Below are positions 46,555-55,487 of a stretch of 64,000 bases of DNA, piece after piece. Every line of letters begins with the position of its first letter. The stretch's first letter is position 1. The DNA comes from Dysgonomonas sp. Marseille-P4677 (GTDB lineage: Bacteria; Bacteroidota; Bacteroidia; Bacteroidales; Dysgonomonadaceae): positions 1 to 64,000 of the forward strand of contig NZ_JAEPKU010000003.1 in assembly GCF_016652235.1 (NCBI RefSeq), read 5' to 3'. The position numbers and the translations under genes were made by a program. The notes below the pieces were generated by a model that did no database searches, had not been told where the DNA came from, and saw nothing but the letters and a program-made list of their open reading frames with translations.

Positions 46555-47370
46555 CACAAAGTTAAATCCATTGAAAATAAGGTTGATAAATAAGAGATAA
46601 GCCAACGGGTGCCAAATACTACCACCGGAAAAAAGTTTTACTTATTTCTACTCACAGATATGAAAAAAGAAAGGTTTTATTTTGAAATAAGGCTAAAAAA
46701 CGGGGGAGTCAAACAAGAATGTATTTTGCCGTTTAAAAACAAAAAACGATGTTTCTATTTAATTTCTCAAAACCTTTTGCCGGATACAACGTAAAAATGA
46801 ATATCAACTTTCCCAAAACAACTACCGAAAACAGAAACATCCTACCAACAGGATGCCAACCTGTACCACAGTAGCCTGATTGTTAGCATTGTACAAAAAT
46901 CATGTATTTACTTTACCAAAGAAACAGGGAAGTCAGGAGTTACTTCCTTACTGAAATGAAATTTTTAATAGTATTGAAATGTATGGGTTGTTTGTAAAAA
47001 AATGAGTGATCTGTTGGTTTACTGGTTTATTGTTTTGCTGATGGACTGTTATATCAAAATCTTTTTTTGAAAAATCATAATAATCATTCATTACCAGAGC
47101 ATTTCTCTTTTTCTGCATTTATGTCAATCCATATTCTGCTGCATAAATAACGGAATACGTTTTTTGAGAATTAAGGATATGGAACCATGCTGATTGAAAC
47201 GGATACACCTATGATTTTATACATCCGTAAAGAGTAAATCAAATAAGTGAGCGATGAAACGAAGCAAGAAACCGATACTAAAAGAAAGGAACAACAACGT
47301 AAAGGAGGGTTTCCCTGCATCCCTGTTTCTGTAATAAAGGAATGTTTTATTAAACTAATTTTTTAATGGT
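46555..47370. other. Non-coding region between oriT and the tra operon
   Basis: About 800 bp without a gene that I trust. Small hairpins CATCCT/AGGATG (about 46839-46856) and GGAAGT/ACTTCC (about 46930-46950) are visible, and there is an AT-rich tract before the traA start. This is the natural place for the tra promoter, and a small transfer-regulating RNA could be encoded here. The CTnDOT family is known to use a small RNA (RteR) for tra control, but I cannot identify one. Confidence 0.5.
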
Positions 47371-48141
47371 ATGGAAAAGAAAACACTATTGGTTGCATTT
47401 TCTACTCAAAAGGGAGGAATCGGGAAAAGTGCTTTGACGGTACTTATGGCAAGCTACTTTCATTATGAAAAAGGGTATAATGTTGGCGTTATTGATTGCG
47501 ATTATCCGCAATACAGTATTTACAAGATGAGGGAAAGGGATAAGGAAATTGTGAGCAAGATCCCGTATTACAAAGAAAAGTCGTATAGCCAGTTTAAGAC
47601 TCTTGGCAAAAGAAATTATCCGGTTGAGCGAACTCCGGCTCCCCAAGCCATAGAAACTGCAAAAAGGATGATCGACGAATATGTCGGGGGTATTCCGGAC
47701 ATTATATTCATCGATCTTCCGGGAACACTGAACAGCGAGGGAATTGTTCAGACACTGGCATCGCTGGATTATATATTCTCTCCGATCTCAGCCGATAAGA
47801 TGGTACTACAGTCTACGCTGGAATTTGCCAGTATTATTAATGACCGGATAATAAGCACAGGGAAGAGCCATCTAAGGGGACTTTTCCTTTTGTGGAACAT
47901 GGTCGATGCCCGTGAAAAATCCGATTTATACAAGGTCTATGAGGATGGTATCGGTGAACTCGGACTGTCCGTTATGAAAAATTTCCTGCCTGACACCAAA
48001 CGTTATCGTCATGAAATGACCGAACTGATTGCTCCGATTTTCAGGTCTACGCTCTTTCCGGTCGATAAAAGACTGATAAGAGGCAGCAAGCTTGACTTAC
48101 TGGCCGATGAAATAGAAGAATTGATAAACATTAAACAGTAA
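47371..48141 (+). CDS. traA: TraA, ParA-family ATPase
   Basis: This 256-residue protein has a deviant Walker A KGGIGKSALTVL at about 14-25, switch-like IFIDLPGTLNSEGIV (about 111-125) and LDYIFSPISADKM. It is the ParA/MinD-type ATPase that opens tra operons of CTnDOT-type elements. Possible roles are relaxosome or mating-channel positioning. It is followed by traB after 5 bp and starts the tra operon. Confidence 0.92.
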   Translation: MEKKTLLVAFSTQKGGIGKSALTVLMASYFHYEKGYNVGVIDCDYPQYSIYKMRERDKEIVSKIPYYKEKSYSQFKTLGKRNYPVERTPAPQAIETAKRMIDEYVGGIPDIIFIDLPGTLNSEGIVQTLASLDYIFSPISADKMVLQSTLEFASIINDRIISTGKSHLRGLFLLWNMVDAREKSDLYKVYEDGIGELGLSVMKNFLPDTKRYRHEMTELIAPIFRSTLFPVDKRLIRGSKLDLLADEIEELINIKQ

Positions 48142-48146
48142 GGCAT

Positions 48147-48623
48147 ATGGCAAAACGGAGTGATGGGATAAGTAAAGTCGATGATATAGACGAAAAAGAA
48201 TTTTTGAGTATTCTTGACGGCAGGGCTACACCTTCAGCATTACCCAAAAGAGAAAATACTGATCTTCCTGCTCAGGAAATAGAAATGACTGAAGAAGCTG
48301 TCAGGAAATACGGTGATCAGGAAGAAAAAGAAGTCGTGCCGAAGCGTACCCACAAGAGAAAGAAAAACGGCGAATATCTTGATGCTTTCTTAAAACCCAG
48401 AGTGCTGAAGCAGCGTCAAAGTGTCTATATCAGTCAGGATGTACACGAGTTTATATCAAAGATTGTCAATAAACTTGGTGATAGAAATATGACAGTCGGT
48501 GTATTTATTGATACAGTAATGATGCAGCACATCAGGGAACATATGGACGAACTGAAAGCCATTTATTACAGAGAAGAAGGAGATATTTTCAAGAACATAG
48601 TAAACAACAATGAAGATGATTGA
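48147..48623 (+). CDS. traB: TraB, DUF3408 protein
   Basis: This 158-residue protein has an acidic, low-complexity N-terminal half, then KPRVLKQRQSVYISQDVHEF and NKLGDRNMTVGVFIDTVMMQ, a DUF3408 ribbon-helix-helix-like C-domain. It is probably a DNA-binding partner of the ParA-type TraA. It is 5 bp after traA, and traD overlaps its end by 14 bp. Confidence 0.88.
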   Translation: MAKRSDGISKVDDIDEKEFLSILDGRATPSALPKRENTDLPAQEIEMTEEAVRKYGDQEEKEVVPKRTHKRKKNGEYLDAFLKPRVLKQRQSVYISQDVHEFISKIVNKLGDRNMTVGVFIDTVMMQHIREHMDELKAIYYREEGDIFKNIVNNNEDD

Positions 48624-49356
48624 AACACATGAGCTCATATTAATCCTGATTGTCTATACGGCAATTCTACTGCTTGTGATCTTTTACATTTATCCTTGTT
48701 TGAAAAGGTTGTTGAAACGGAAAATATCTATCTCGATTCAAATAAATGCAGGATATAAAGGAGGAAAAGTAAAAGAGATGCAACCCGAAAGAAAGGAGGA
48801 ATTTCCATCTGTCCTGGGAAAGACCAAATTTGTCCTGAGCCAACCACTACCTAATACTGCAACGGATTCGGGAACTGAAAATCGTAAGGAAAAAGAAGAT
48901 ACATTTGCCCCCGAAACGCAAAATCCAAAGGTGAAGACCGTCGATTATGAAACAGGCGAAGGTATTGAAATTCCAGAGGAAAACGAGGATGTTTCCGATC
49001 TTGATTTGAATCAGGAAGACGAAGACATTGGGATGAAAAGCATGCCGGAAGAAGCTAGCGGGATTGACTTCAACGATATGGGCAAAACAGCAAGAACGGT
49101 AAGCAATCCGGAAGGCAGTAGCGGGCAGGACGAAGAATTGGCAGGAAAGGTCTTATCAGAAAACAAATATACAGGACTGGTAAAGTCGATGCAGGATGTC
49201 CGTCCCGAATATGCCAGACGAATAACGGAACTTATGGACAGGCATGAGCAGAAGCTGGCGGAGAGGCAAAACCGAGGGATCAGAACAAGCCCGAGAAAAC
49301 AAAAAATGTATGAATCCGAGGATTATAAAAATTTCAATATTGATGAGATCTCGTAA
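48610..49356 (+). CDS. traD: TraD-like membrane-anchored conjugation protein
   Basis: This 248-residue protein has one N-terminal membrane segment (LILILIVYTAILLLVIFYIY) followed by a long, acidic and low-complexity region and a basic C-terminal part (YARRITELMDRHEQKLAERQ, SPRKQKMYES). Its position between the DUF3408 gene and traE matches TraD of Bacteroides elements. It probably tethers the cytoplasmic TraA/TraB to the membrane. Overlap with traB is 14 bp. The function is not known in detail. Confidence 0.8.
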   Translation: MKMIETHELILILIVYTAILLLVIFYIYPCLKRLLKRKISISIQINAGYKGGKVKEMQPERKEEFPSVLGKTKFVLSQPLPNTATDSGTENRKEKEDTFAPETQNPKVKTVDYETGEGIEIPEENEDVSDLDLNQEDEDIGMKSMPEEASGIDFNDMGKTARTVSNPEGSSGQDEELAGKVLSENKYTGLVKSMQDVRPEYARRITELMDRHEQKLAERQNRGIRTSPRKQKMYESEDYKNFNIDEIS

Positions 49357-49468
49357 CAAATATGAAAGGAGGTGTAAATGAAAAAATAAGAGTTTAATGT
49401 ATGTACCGCGGAAAGATATTCTTGTGTCGGGACTATTCACCCCGTTGGAACACAGATCATCTTAACAA

Positions 49469-49489
49469 TTATCCACAAATTAATTCAAA
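49469..49489 (+). repeat. Recurring motif copy upstream of traE
   Basis: TTATCCACAAATTAATTC followed by AAA. It lies 11 bp before the GTCAGG hairpin and 72 bp before the traE ATG, in the orientation of the operon. Confidence 0.7.
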
Positions 49490-49499
49490 GTTAAACCAT

Positions 49500-49546
49500 G
49501 TCAGGGAAAGCAGGGGAACGATAAAAGATGTTCCCCGCTACCTGAC
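49500..49546 (+). promoter_or_regulatory. Strong hairpin upstream of traE
   Basis: GTCAGG (49500) pairs with CCTGAC (49541-49546) and an inner GGGGAAC (49513) pairs with GTTCCCC (49530-49536). It lies 15 bp before traE and is followed by a short T-tract. It could be a partial terminator or a processing site dividing traA-D from traE-Q. Confidence 0.65.
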
Positions 49547-49560
49547 TTAAAAGCATTTTT

Positions 49561-49881
49561 ATGTCTGAAAAAAATAAAAACAGCGTTCATAAAAAGTTCT
49601 TTATACTGGTTGCACTGGCTCTGACAACAGCCAGTGGCTTCGCACAAGGCAACGGAATGGCCGGTATCAATGATGCCACAAGTATGGTTACCGGTTATTT
49701 CGATCCCATCACCAAATTGATTTATGCCATTGGTGCTGTTCTGGGACTTGTCGGCGGGGTTAAGGTATATTCCAAATTTCAATCCGGCGATCCTGATACA
49801 AGTAAAACCGCAGCCAGCTGGTTCGGGGGGTGTATCTTCCTGATTGTTACCGCGACAATTCTTCGTTCATTCTTCCTCTAA
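49561..49881 (+). CDS. traE: TraE, DUF4134 membrane protein
   Basis: This 106-residue protein has a signal-like segment (KKFFILVALALTTASGFAQG) and two further membrane helices (YFDPITKLIYAIGAVLGLVG, WFGGCIFLIVTATILRSFFL). It matches DUF4134, the VirB2-like or small inner-membrane subunit of the Bacteroides Tra channel. It is 3 bp before traF. Confidence 0.92.
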   Translation: MSEKNKNSVHKKFFILVALALTTASGFAQGNGMAGINDATSMVTGYFDPITKLIYAIGAVLGLVGGVKVYSKFQSGDPDTSKTAASWFGGCIFLIVTATILRSFFL

Positions 49882-49884
49882 TCT

Positions 49885-50205
49885 ATGGTGGAATTTAATA
49901 TCAACAAGGGCATTGGCCGTCCGGCTGAATTTAAGGGTTTGAAGGCTCAATACCTTTTTATATTCGTCGGCGGCCTGCTTGCCGTCTTTGTGGTAACGGT
50001 AGTTATTTATATGATTGGCATTCCACAAATGATATGTGTCGGGTTTGGTGCAATTTCCGGTTCTGTTCTCGTATGGACCACTTTCCACTTGAATGGCAAA
50101 TACGGACAATACGGACTTTTGAAAGTGCAGGCAAGGAAAAACCATCCGCAGCATATCAGTAACAGGAGGCGGTTGCAACGACTTTTCGCACGTATTAATA
50201 AATAA
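49885..50205 (+). CDS. traF: TraF, DUF4133 membrane protein
   Basis: This 106-residue protein has two membrane helices (YLFIFVGGLLAVFVVTVVIY, MICVGFGAISGSVLVWTTFH) and a basic C-terminal end. It fits DUF4133, the VirB3-like partner of the VirB4-type ATPase encoded next. The gap to traG is 12 bp and holds a clear GGAGG-like site (AAGGAGGGTAAAGA), unusual in Bacteroidetes. Confidence 0.92.
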   Translation: MVEFNINKGIGRPAEFKGLKAQYLFIFVGGLLAVFVVTVVIYMIGIPQMICVGFGAISGSVLVWTTFHLNGKYGQYGLLKVQARKNHPQHISNRRRLQRLFARINK

Positions 50206-50217
50206 GGAGGGTAAAGA

Positions 50218-52707
50218 ATGAGAAATACATCGAAAATAACAACATTGGAGAATAAGTTTCCTATCCTTTCCGTTGAGCATGGCTGTATCATCAGTAAGGA
50301 CGCAGATATAACCGTCGGTTTTACGGTGGAACTGCCCGAAGTCTATTCGGTAACTACTGAAGAATATACGGCCATTCATTCCGCATGGGCGAAAGCAATC
50401 AAGGTACTGCCGGATTATTCCATCGTTTGCAAACAGGATTGGTTTACCGAGGAAAGCTACAAGGCAAATACGGATAAAGATGACATGAGTTTCCTGAGCA
50501 AATCTTACGAACGCCATTTTAATGAACGTCCGTTTCTGAATCATACCTGTTACTTGTTTCTGACAAAAACAACGAAAGAAAGAGCGAAACAACAAAGTAA
50601 CTACACGGCTCTGACCCGTGGTTTTCTCGTGCCAAAGGAAATGCAGGATAAGGAAACGGCTCAGAAATTTCTGGAAGCAGTCGATCAGTTTGAACGGATA
50701 ATGAACGATTCGGGTTTCATAAGCCTGAAACGTCTGACAACCGATGAGATCACCGGTGATGGACACGATGTCGGGATTATTGAGAAATACTTTTCCCTGA
50801 TGGGAGATACTGTTTCACTGAAAGATATTTCACTCGGAGCAGGAGAAATGAAAATAGGTGATAATTTCCTTTGCGTACACACATTAAGTGACACGGATGA
50901 TCTGCCGGGCAAGGTTTATACCGACAGCCGCTACGAACGCCTATCAACGGACAGGAGTGATTGCCGTTTGTCGTTTGCAGCTCCCATCGGAGTGTTGCTT
51001 TCCTGCAATCATGTGGTGAATCAGTATATTTTTATTGATGACCATACGGAAAACTTAAAAAAGTTTGAAAAGCAGGCGAAGAATATGCACTCACTCGGAC
51101 GCTACAGCCGTTCAAACCAAATTAATCGTGAATGGATTGAAGATTACCTGAACGAAGCACACAGCTTCGGACTGACTTCGGTACGTTGCCATGTAAATGT
51201 TATGGCATGGGCTGATAATCAGGAAGATTTGAAGCGTGTTAAAAATGATGTAGGAAGCCAGCTGGCTCTTATGGAATGTAAGCCCCGACATAATACCATT
51301 GATGTCCCCTCGCTCTTTTGGGCAGGGATAGCAGGCAATCAGGGCGATTTTCCGGCAGAAGAAAGTTTCTATACTTTCATGGAGCAGGCATTATGTTTCT
51401 TTATTGAGGAAACAAACTATCGCGATTCACTTTCTCCTTTCGGCATCAAAATGGCAGACCGGAACGGGAAACCTGTGCATTTGGATATTTCGGACTTGCC
51501 AATGAAAAGAGGAATTATCACGAACCGAAACAAGTTTATTCTGGGGCCAAGCGGTTCGGGAAAATCCTTTTTCACGAATCACCTTGTCCGGCAGTATTAT
51601 GAACAGGGAACACATGTTTTGCTTGTGGATACAGGTAATTCCTACGAAGGTTTATGCAACCTGATTCATAATAAAACAAAGGGAGATGACGGAGTGTACT
51701 TTACCTATACGGAAGAAAATCCAATCTCGTTCAATCCGTTTTATACCGAAGACGGGGTGTTCGATATTGAAAAAAGAGAAAGCATTAAAACGCTGATCCT
51801 TACCCTCTGGAAACAGGAACATGAAAAACCTTCGGGAGCGGAAAGTGTGGCACTGTCCAATGCAGTCAACGAATACATCACCCTGATAAAGAATGACAAG
51901 AGTATCATGCCTTGCTTCAATACCTTCTACGAGTTTATCAAAGGCGAATACCGTACAAGTATCAGTGATAAAAAGGTAAGGGAGAAGGATTTTGATATTG
52001 ATAATTTCCTTTTTATCCTCGAACCGTTTTATAAGGGAGGCGAATACGATTACCTGTTGAACTCTGATCAGGAACTGGATTTGCTGAACAAGCGTTTTAT
52101 TGTATTCGAAATTGATAAGGTGAAGGACAATCCTGTGCTTTTTCCCATCATCACGATTATTATTATGGAGGTGTTTATCAACAAAATGCGCCGTCTGAAA
52201 GGTGTCAGAAAGATGATATTGCTGGAAGAAGCCTGGAAGGCAATAGCTACCGATTCAATGGCAATGTATCTGAAATATCTGTTCAAAACTGTCCGTAAGT
52301 TTTTTGGTGAGGCTGTAGTCGTTACGCAGGAGGTGGACGATATAATCCATTCTCCGATTGTTAAGGAAGCCATCATTACAAACTCCGATTGCAAGATTTT
52401 GCTTGACCAGCGAAAGTATATGAATAAATTCGATGGTATCCAGAATATGCTCGGACTGACAGATAAAGAGCGCGGGCAAATACTCTCCATCAATATGGCA
52501 AATGATCCGGGCAGACTTTACAAGGAGGTCTGGATCGGTCTGGGAGGAATGCAATCGGCTGTATATGCAACGGAAGTTTCACGAAGCGAATACCTGACCT
52601 ACACTACCGAAGAAACAGAAAAAGTTGAGGTCTTCCGTCTTGCCGAACAGTTAGGCGGAGATCTGGAACTTGCCATTAAACGGCTTTCCGTGAAGGGGGA
52701 AGAATAA
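50218..52707 (+). CDS. traG: TraG, VirB4-type conjugation ATPase
   Basis: This 829-residue ATPase has a VirB4-type N-domain and a RecA-like C-domain with GPSGSGKSF near 443-451, MILLEEAWKAIA (Walker B) near 660 and VVTQEVDDIIHSP near 700. It powers pilus and channel assembly at the inner membrane. A VirB11 gene is absent, as in the whole family. It is preceded by a strong ribosome-binding-site-like GGAGGG. The next gene follows after 43 bp. Confidence 0.95.
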   Translation: MRNTSKITTLENKFPILSVEHGCIISKDADITVGFTVELPEVYSVTTEEYTAIHSAWAKAIKVLPDYSIVCKQDWFTEESYKANTDKDDMSFLSKSYERHFNERPFLNHTCYLFLTKTTKERAKQQSNYTALTRGFLVPKEMQDKETAQKFLEAVDQFERIMNDSGFISLKRLTTDEITGDGHDVGIIEKYFSLMGDTVSLKDISLGAGEMKIGDNFLCVHTLSDTDDLPGKVYTDSRYERLSTDRSDCRLSFAAPIGVLLSCNHVVNQYIFIDDHTENLKKFEKQAKNMHSLGRYSRSNQINREWIEDYLNEAHSFGLTSVRCHVNVMAWADNQEDLKRVKNDVGSQLALMECKPRHNTIDVPSLFWAGIAGNQGDFPAEESFYTFMEQALCFFIEETNYRDSLSPFGIKMADRNGKPVHLDISDLPMKRGIITNRNKFILGPSGSGKSFFTNHLVRQYYEQGTHVLLVDTGNSYEGLCNLIHNKTKGDDGVYFTYTEENPISFNPFYTEDGVFDIEKRESIKTLILTLWKQEHEKPSGAESVALSNAVNEYITLIKNDKSIMPCFNTFYEFIKGEYRTSISDKKVREKDFDIDNFLFILEPFYKGGEYDYLLNSDQELDLLNKRFIVFEIDKVKDNPVLFPIITIIIMEVFINKMRRLKGVRKMILLEEAWKAIATDSMAMYLKYLFKTVRKFFGEAVVVTQEVDDIIHSPIVKEAIITNSDCKILLDQRKYMNKFDGIQNMLGLTDKERGQILSINMANDPGRLYKEVWIGLGGMQSAVYATEVSRSEYLTYTTEETEKVEVFRLAEQLGGDLELAIKRLSVKGEE

Positions 52708-52750
52708 GAGTTTATTAATCAGTAATTTATTATTAAAGATCAAAGTTGAT

Positions 52751-53380
52751 ATGAGAATAAAAATTTTCATGTTATGTGCAAGCTGTATGTTTGCCTTAAC
52801 ACAAGCCAAAGCACAATGGGTCGTTGCCGATCCGGGCAATCTGGCACAGGGGATTATCAATACCACCAAAGAAATTGTACAAACATCGAGTACTGCAAAC
52901 AATATGCTAAACAATTTCAAGGAGGTTCAAAAGGTTTATAATCAGGGTAAGGAATACTACGATGCGCTCAAGAAAGTAAATAATCTTGTCAAGGATGCAA
53001 GAAAAGTGCAGAAAACAATCCTGATGGTCGGCGACATTACCGATATCTATGTGAACAGTTTTGAAAAGATGCTTACCGATGACAATTTTACGGTAGAGGA
53101 ACTGGCAGCCATAGCCAACGGCTATACAAAACTGCTTAACGAATCTGATGATATATTGCAGGAACTCAAAGGGGTTGTGAACGCCAGTACACTCTCTCTT
53201 TCCGACAAAGAACGGATGGAAGTTATTGACGGGGCATACAATAAGATGCTGGAGTTTCGTAATCTGGTGAAATATTATACCAATAAAAATATTTCCGTAT
53301 CCCTGCTTCGGGCAAAGGAAAAGAACTCTACCCAGCGTGTTCTGGATTTGTACGGAAATGAAAATGACAGATACTGGTAA
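52751..53380 (+). CDS. traI: TraI, DUF4141 secreted conjugation protein
   Basis: This 209-residue protein has an N-terminal signal peptide (FMLCASCMFALTQAKAQWVV, cleavage near 23), then helices and coiled-coil-like regions (NMLNNFKEVQKVYNQGKEY). It fits DUF4141, the VirB5-like periplasmic component of the Bacteroides Tra channel. traJ starts 3 bp later. The name is from the CTnDOT scheme; it is unrelated to F-plasmid TraI relaxase. Confidence 0.92.
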   Translation: MRIKIFMLCASCMFALTQAKAQWVVADPGNLAQGIINTTKEIVQTSSTANNMLNNFKEVQKVYNQGKEYYDALKKVNNLVKDARKVQKTILMVGDITDIYVNSFEKMLTDDNFTVEELAAIANGYTKLLNESDDILQELKGVVNASTLSLSDKERMEVIDGAYNKMLEFRNLVKYYTNKNISVSLLRAKEKNSTQRVLDLYGNENDRYW

Positions 53381-53383
53381 TCT

Positions 53384-54481
53384 ATGGAGTTTGACAATAT
53401 CCATCAGATACTCCGTGATCTGTACAATGACATGATGCCTTTGTGCGGCGACCTCATCGGGGTCGCCAAAGGCATTGCCGGAATCGGAGCATTGCTTTAT
53501 GTCGCTTCCCGCGTATGGCAAAGCATTGCACGGGCAGAGCAGATTGATGTATATCCCCTGTTGCGTCCTTTCGCCATCGGCATTTGCATAATGTTCTTTC
53601 CTACACTGGTTCTGGGAACGATAAACAGCATATTAAATCCCGTCGTACAGGGTGCACATGGCATCTTAGGACAGCAGACACTGGATATGAGAACATTGGC
53701 AGAAACGAAAGACAAACTCGAAATCGAACAGAAAAAACGAAATAAGGAAACCGCCTATCTGGTCGATCAGAATGAATTTGACAAGAAGCTGGAAGAACTC
53801 GGGATAATGGATACACCAGAGATGGCGGGAATGTACATTGAACGTGCTTTCTACGACATGAAGAAATGGTTCCAAAGCCTGTTTCGCTCTTTTCTGGAAA
53901 CTCTCTTTAATGCAGCAGCCCTGATAATTGATGTGATACGGACATTCTTTTTGATAGTTTTAGCCATTCTGGGACCAATAGCCTTTGCCATATCCGTCTT
54001 CGACGGCTTCCAGTCGACGCTCATTCAGTGGCTCACCCGTTATGTAGGCGTATATATGTGGCTTCCCGTATCGGATTTATTCAGTTCCATAATGGCTCGC
54101 TTACAAGTCCGTATGCTCGAAAGTGATATTGCCCGTATGCAAGCTGATCCGGCTTATTCTCTGGATGCTTCAGACGGTGTGTATGTGGTTTTCCTGCTCA
54201 TTGGGATAGTAGGATTCTTTACGATTCCGACTGTTGCCGGATGGATTATTCAGGCAGGAGGAATGGGCAATTTCGGAAAAAATGTCAATCAATCCGCTTC
54301 GAAAACGGCGTCAATGGCTGGTGCCGGAGCAGGTGCGGCAGGCGGAAACATTACGGGAAGATTAAAAGGCGGAGGGAGTTCCGGCAATAGCAGTTCCGGA
54401 AGCGGAGGAGGCAACGGCAGTCAGCCTCAGGGACGGAACTATTCTACAGGAAGGCAGCCCGATTCTTCCAGGACTCCCTAA
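53384..54481 (+). CDS. traJ: TraJ, VirB6-like membrane protein
   Basis: This 365-residue protein has five or six membrane segments (IGALLYVASRVW, PFAIGICIMFFPTLVLGTIN, ALIIDVIRTFFLIVLAILGP, YVVFLLIGIVGFFTIPTVAG) and a loop. The C-terminal 65 residues are Gly/Ser-rich and disordered (GGGSSGNSSSGSGGGNGS), a periplasmic or cytoplasmic tail. It is the VirB6-like channel component. It is between traI and traK. Confidence 0.93.
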   Translation: MEFDNIHQILRDLYNDMMPLCGDLIGVAKGIAGIGALLYVASRVWQSIARAEQIDVYPLLRPFAIGICIMFFPTLVLGTINSILNPVVQGAHGILGQQTLDMRTLAETKDKLEIEQKKRNKETAYLVDQNEFDKKLEELGIMDTPEMAGMYIERAFYDMKKWFQSLFRSFLETLFNAAALIIDVIRTFFLIVLAILGPIAFAISVFDGFQSTLIQWLTRYVGVYMWLPVSDLFSSIMARLQVRMLESDIARMQADPAYSLDASDGVYVVFLLIGIVGFFTIPTVAGWIIQAGGMGNFGKNVNQSASKTASMAGAGAGAAGGNITGRLKGGGSSGNSSSGSGGGNGSQPQGRNYSTGRQPDSSRTP

Positions 54482-54535
54482 ATATTACAGGTATTCATTT
54501 ATAACAGTCAAACATTTTAGAAACAAATAAGAATA

Positions 54536-55159
54536 ATGGAATTTAAGTCATTAAAAAATATCGAAACAAGTTTCCGGCAAATCAGGCTTTTCAGTATCAT
54601 ATTTCTTTGTCTGTGTGCAATAGTCGCCGGATATTCCATATGGTGCGCCTACGGCTTTGCCGAAAAACAGAGGGAGAAAATATATGTGCTGGATGGAGGC
54701 AAATCACTGATGCTTGCCCTTTCGCAAGACCTTTCACAAAATCGTCCGGTTGAAGCACGGGAACATGTCAAACGTTTTCATGAATTGTTTTTCACCTTGT
54801 CTCCCGATAAAAGTGCAATAGAAAGCAATATACAACGTGCAATGGTGCTTTGTGATAAAACTGCCTTCAATTATTATAAAGACATGGCTGAAAAAGGGTA
54901 TTATAATCGCATAATATCGGGAAATATCATTCAGAATGTGATTGTAGACAGTATTAAGTGTAACTACGATGTATATCCGTATCAGATTGTCACCTATGCC
55001 CGACAAGTCATAATCAGGGAAAGTAACCTGACAGAACGCTCCCTTATAACTACCTGTCAGTTGCTTAACACATCCCGTTCGGACAATAACCCTCACGGCT
55101 TCTTTATGGAGAATTTCGACATAAAAGAAAATAAGGACATCATGACTGTTGACCGCTAA
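54536..55159 (+). CDS. traK: TraK, VirB8-like protein
   Basis: This 207-residue protein has an N-terminal cytoplasmic segment (MEFKSLKNIETSFRQIRLFS), one membrane helix (IIFLCLCAIVAGYSIWC) and a periplasmic domain with FTLSPDKSAIESNIQRA and QLLNTSRSDNNPHGFF. It is the VirB8-like assembly protein. It lies after a 54-bp gap from traJ. traL starts 13 bp after it. Confidence 0.92.
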   Translation: MEFKSLKNIETSFRQIRLFSIIFLCLCAIVAGYSIWCAYGFAEKQREKIYVLDGGKSLMLALSQDLSQNRPVEAREHVKRFHELFFTLSPDKSAIESNIQRAMVLCDKTAFNYYKDMAEKGYYNRIISGNIIQNVIVDSIKCNYDVYPYQIVTYARQVIIRESNLTERSLITTCQLLNTSRSDNNPHGFFMENFDIKENKDIMTVDR

Positions 55160-55172
55160 TATACCTCCGGAA

Positions 55173-55484
55173 ATGAAATATATCAGGCATATTTTCAAAG
55201 AAATCGGGTACACTGCCGGTGATTTTCTACGGCGGATTTGCGGAGGACTTTCCCCCGATGCCCGTCTAACAGTCATCCTGTCAATGCTATTGATTTTCAC
55301 CATAGGCAATTTGTATTTCACGATCTCCACCATATATAATTGGGGACGTAAGAACGGGAAAAAGGAGATCCCCGAAGTACAGCATATCGAGGGTGTCGGC
55401 ATTATGAAGTCCGGTGTTCAGCGCGACACGATCTATCCGGATTCATCTACAGGAAAAGGACAGTACAAACAAAAATTTCAATAA
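55173..55484 (+). CDS. traL: TraL, DUF3989 membrane protein
   Basis: This 103-residue protein starts at the ATG at 55173 (an in-frame TTG lies at 55149, inside traK). It has one membrane helix (ARLTVILSMLLIFTIGNLYF) and a polar tail. It fits DUF3989. It is an accessory inner-membrane component, 3 bp before traM. The function is otherwise unknown. Confidence 0.88.
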   Translation: MKYIRHIFKEIGYTAGDFLRRICGGLSPDARLTVILSMLLIFTIGNLYFTISTIYNWGRKNGKKEIPEVQHIEGVGIMKSGVQRDTIYPDSSTGKGQYKQKFQ

Positions 55485-55487
55485 ACG

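Noticed and set aside
46609-46794. 61-residue frame on the plus strand
   Set aside because: GTG start, low-complexity basic composition, no recognisable family, and it lies in a region that looks regulatory.
49867-50766. 299-residue minus-strand frame opposite traF/traG
   Set aside because: It runs antisense to the well-supported traF and traG and has no recognisable family.
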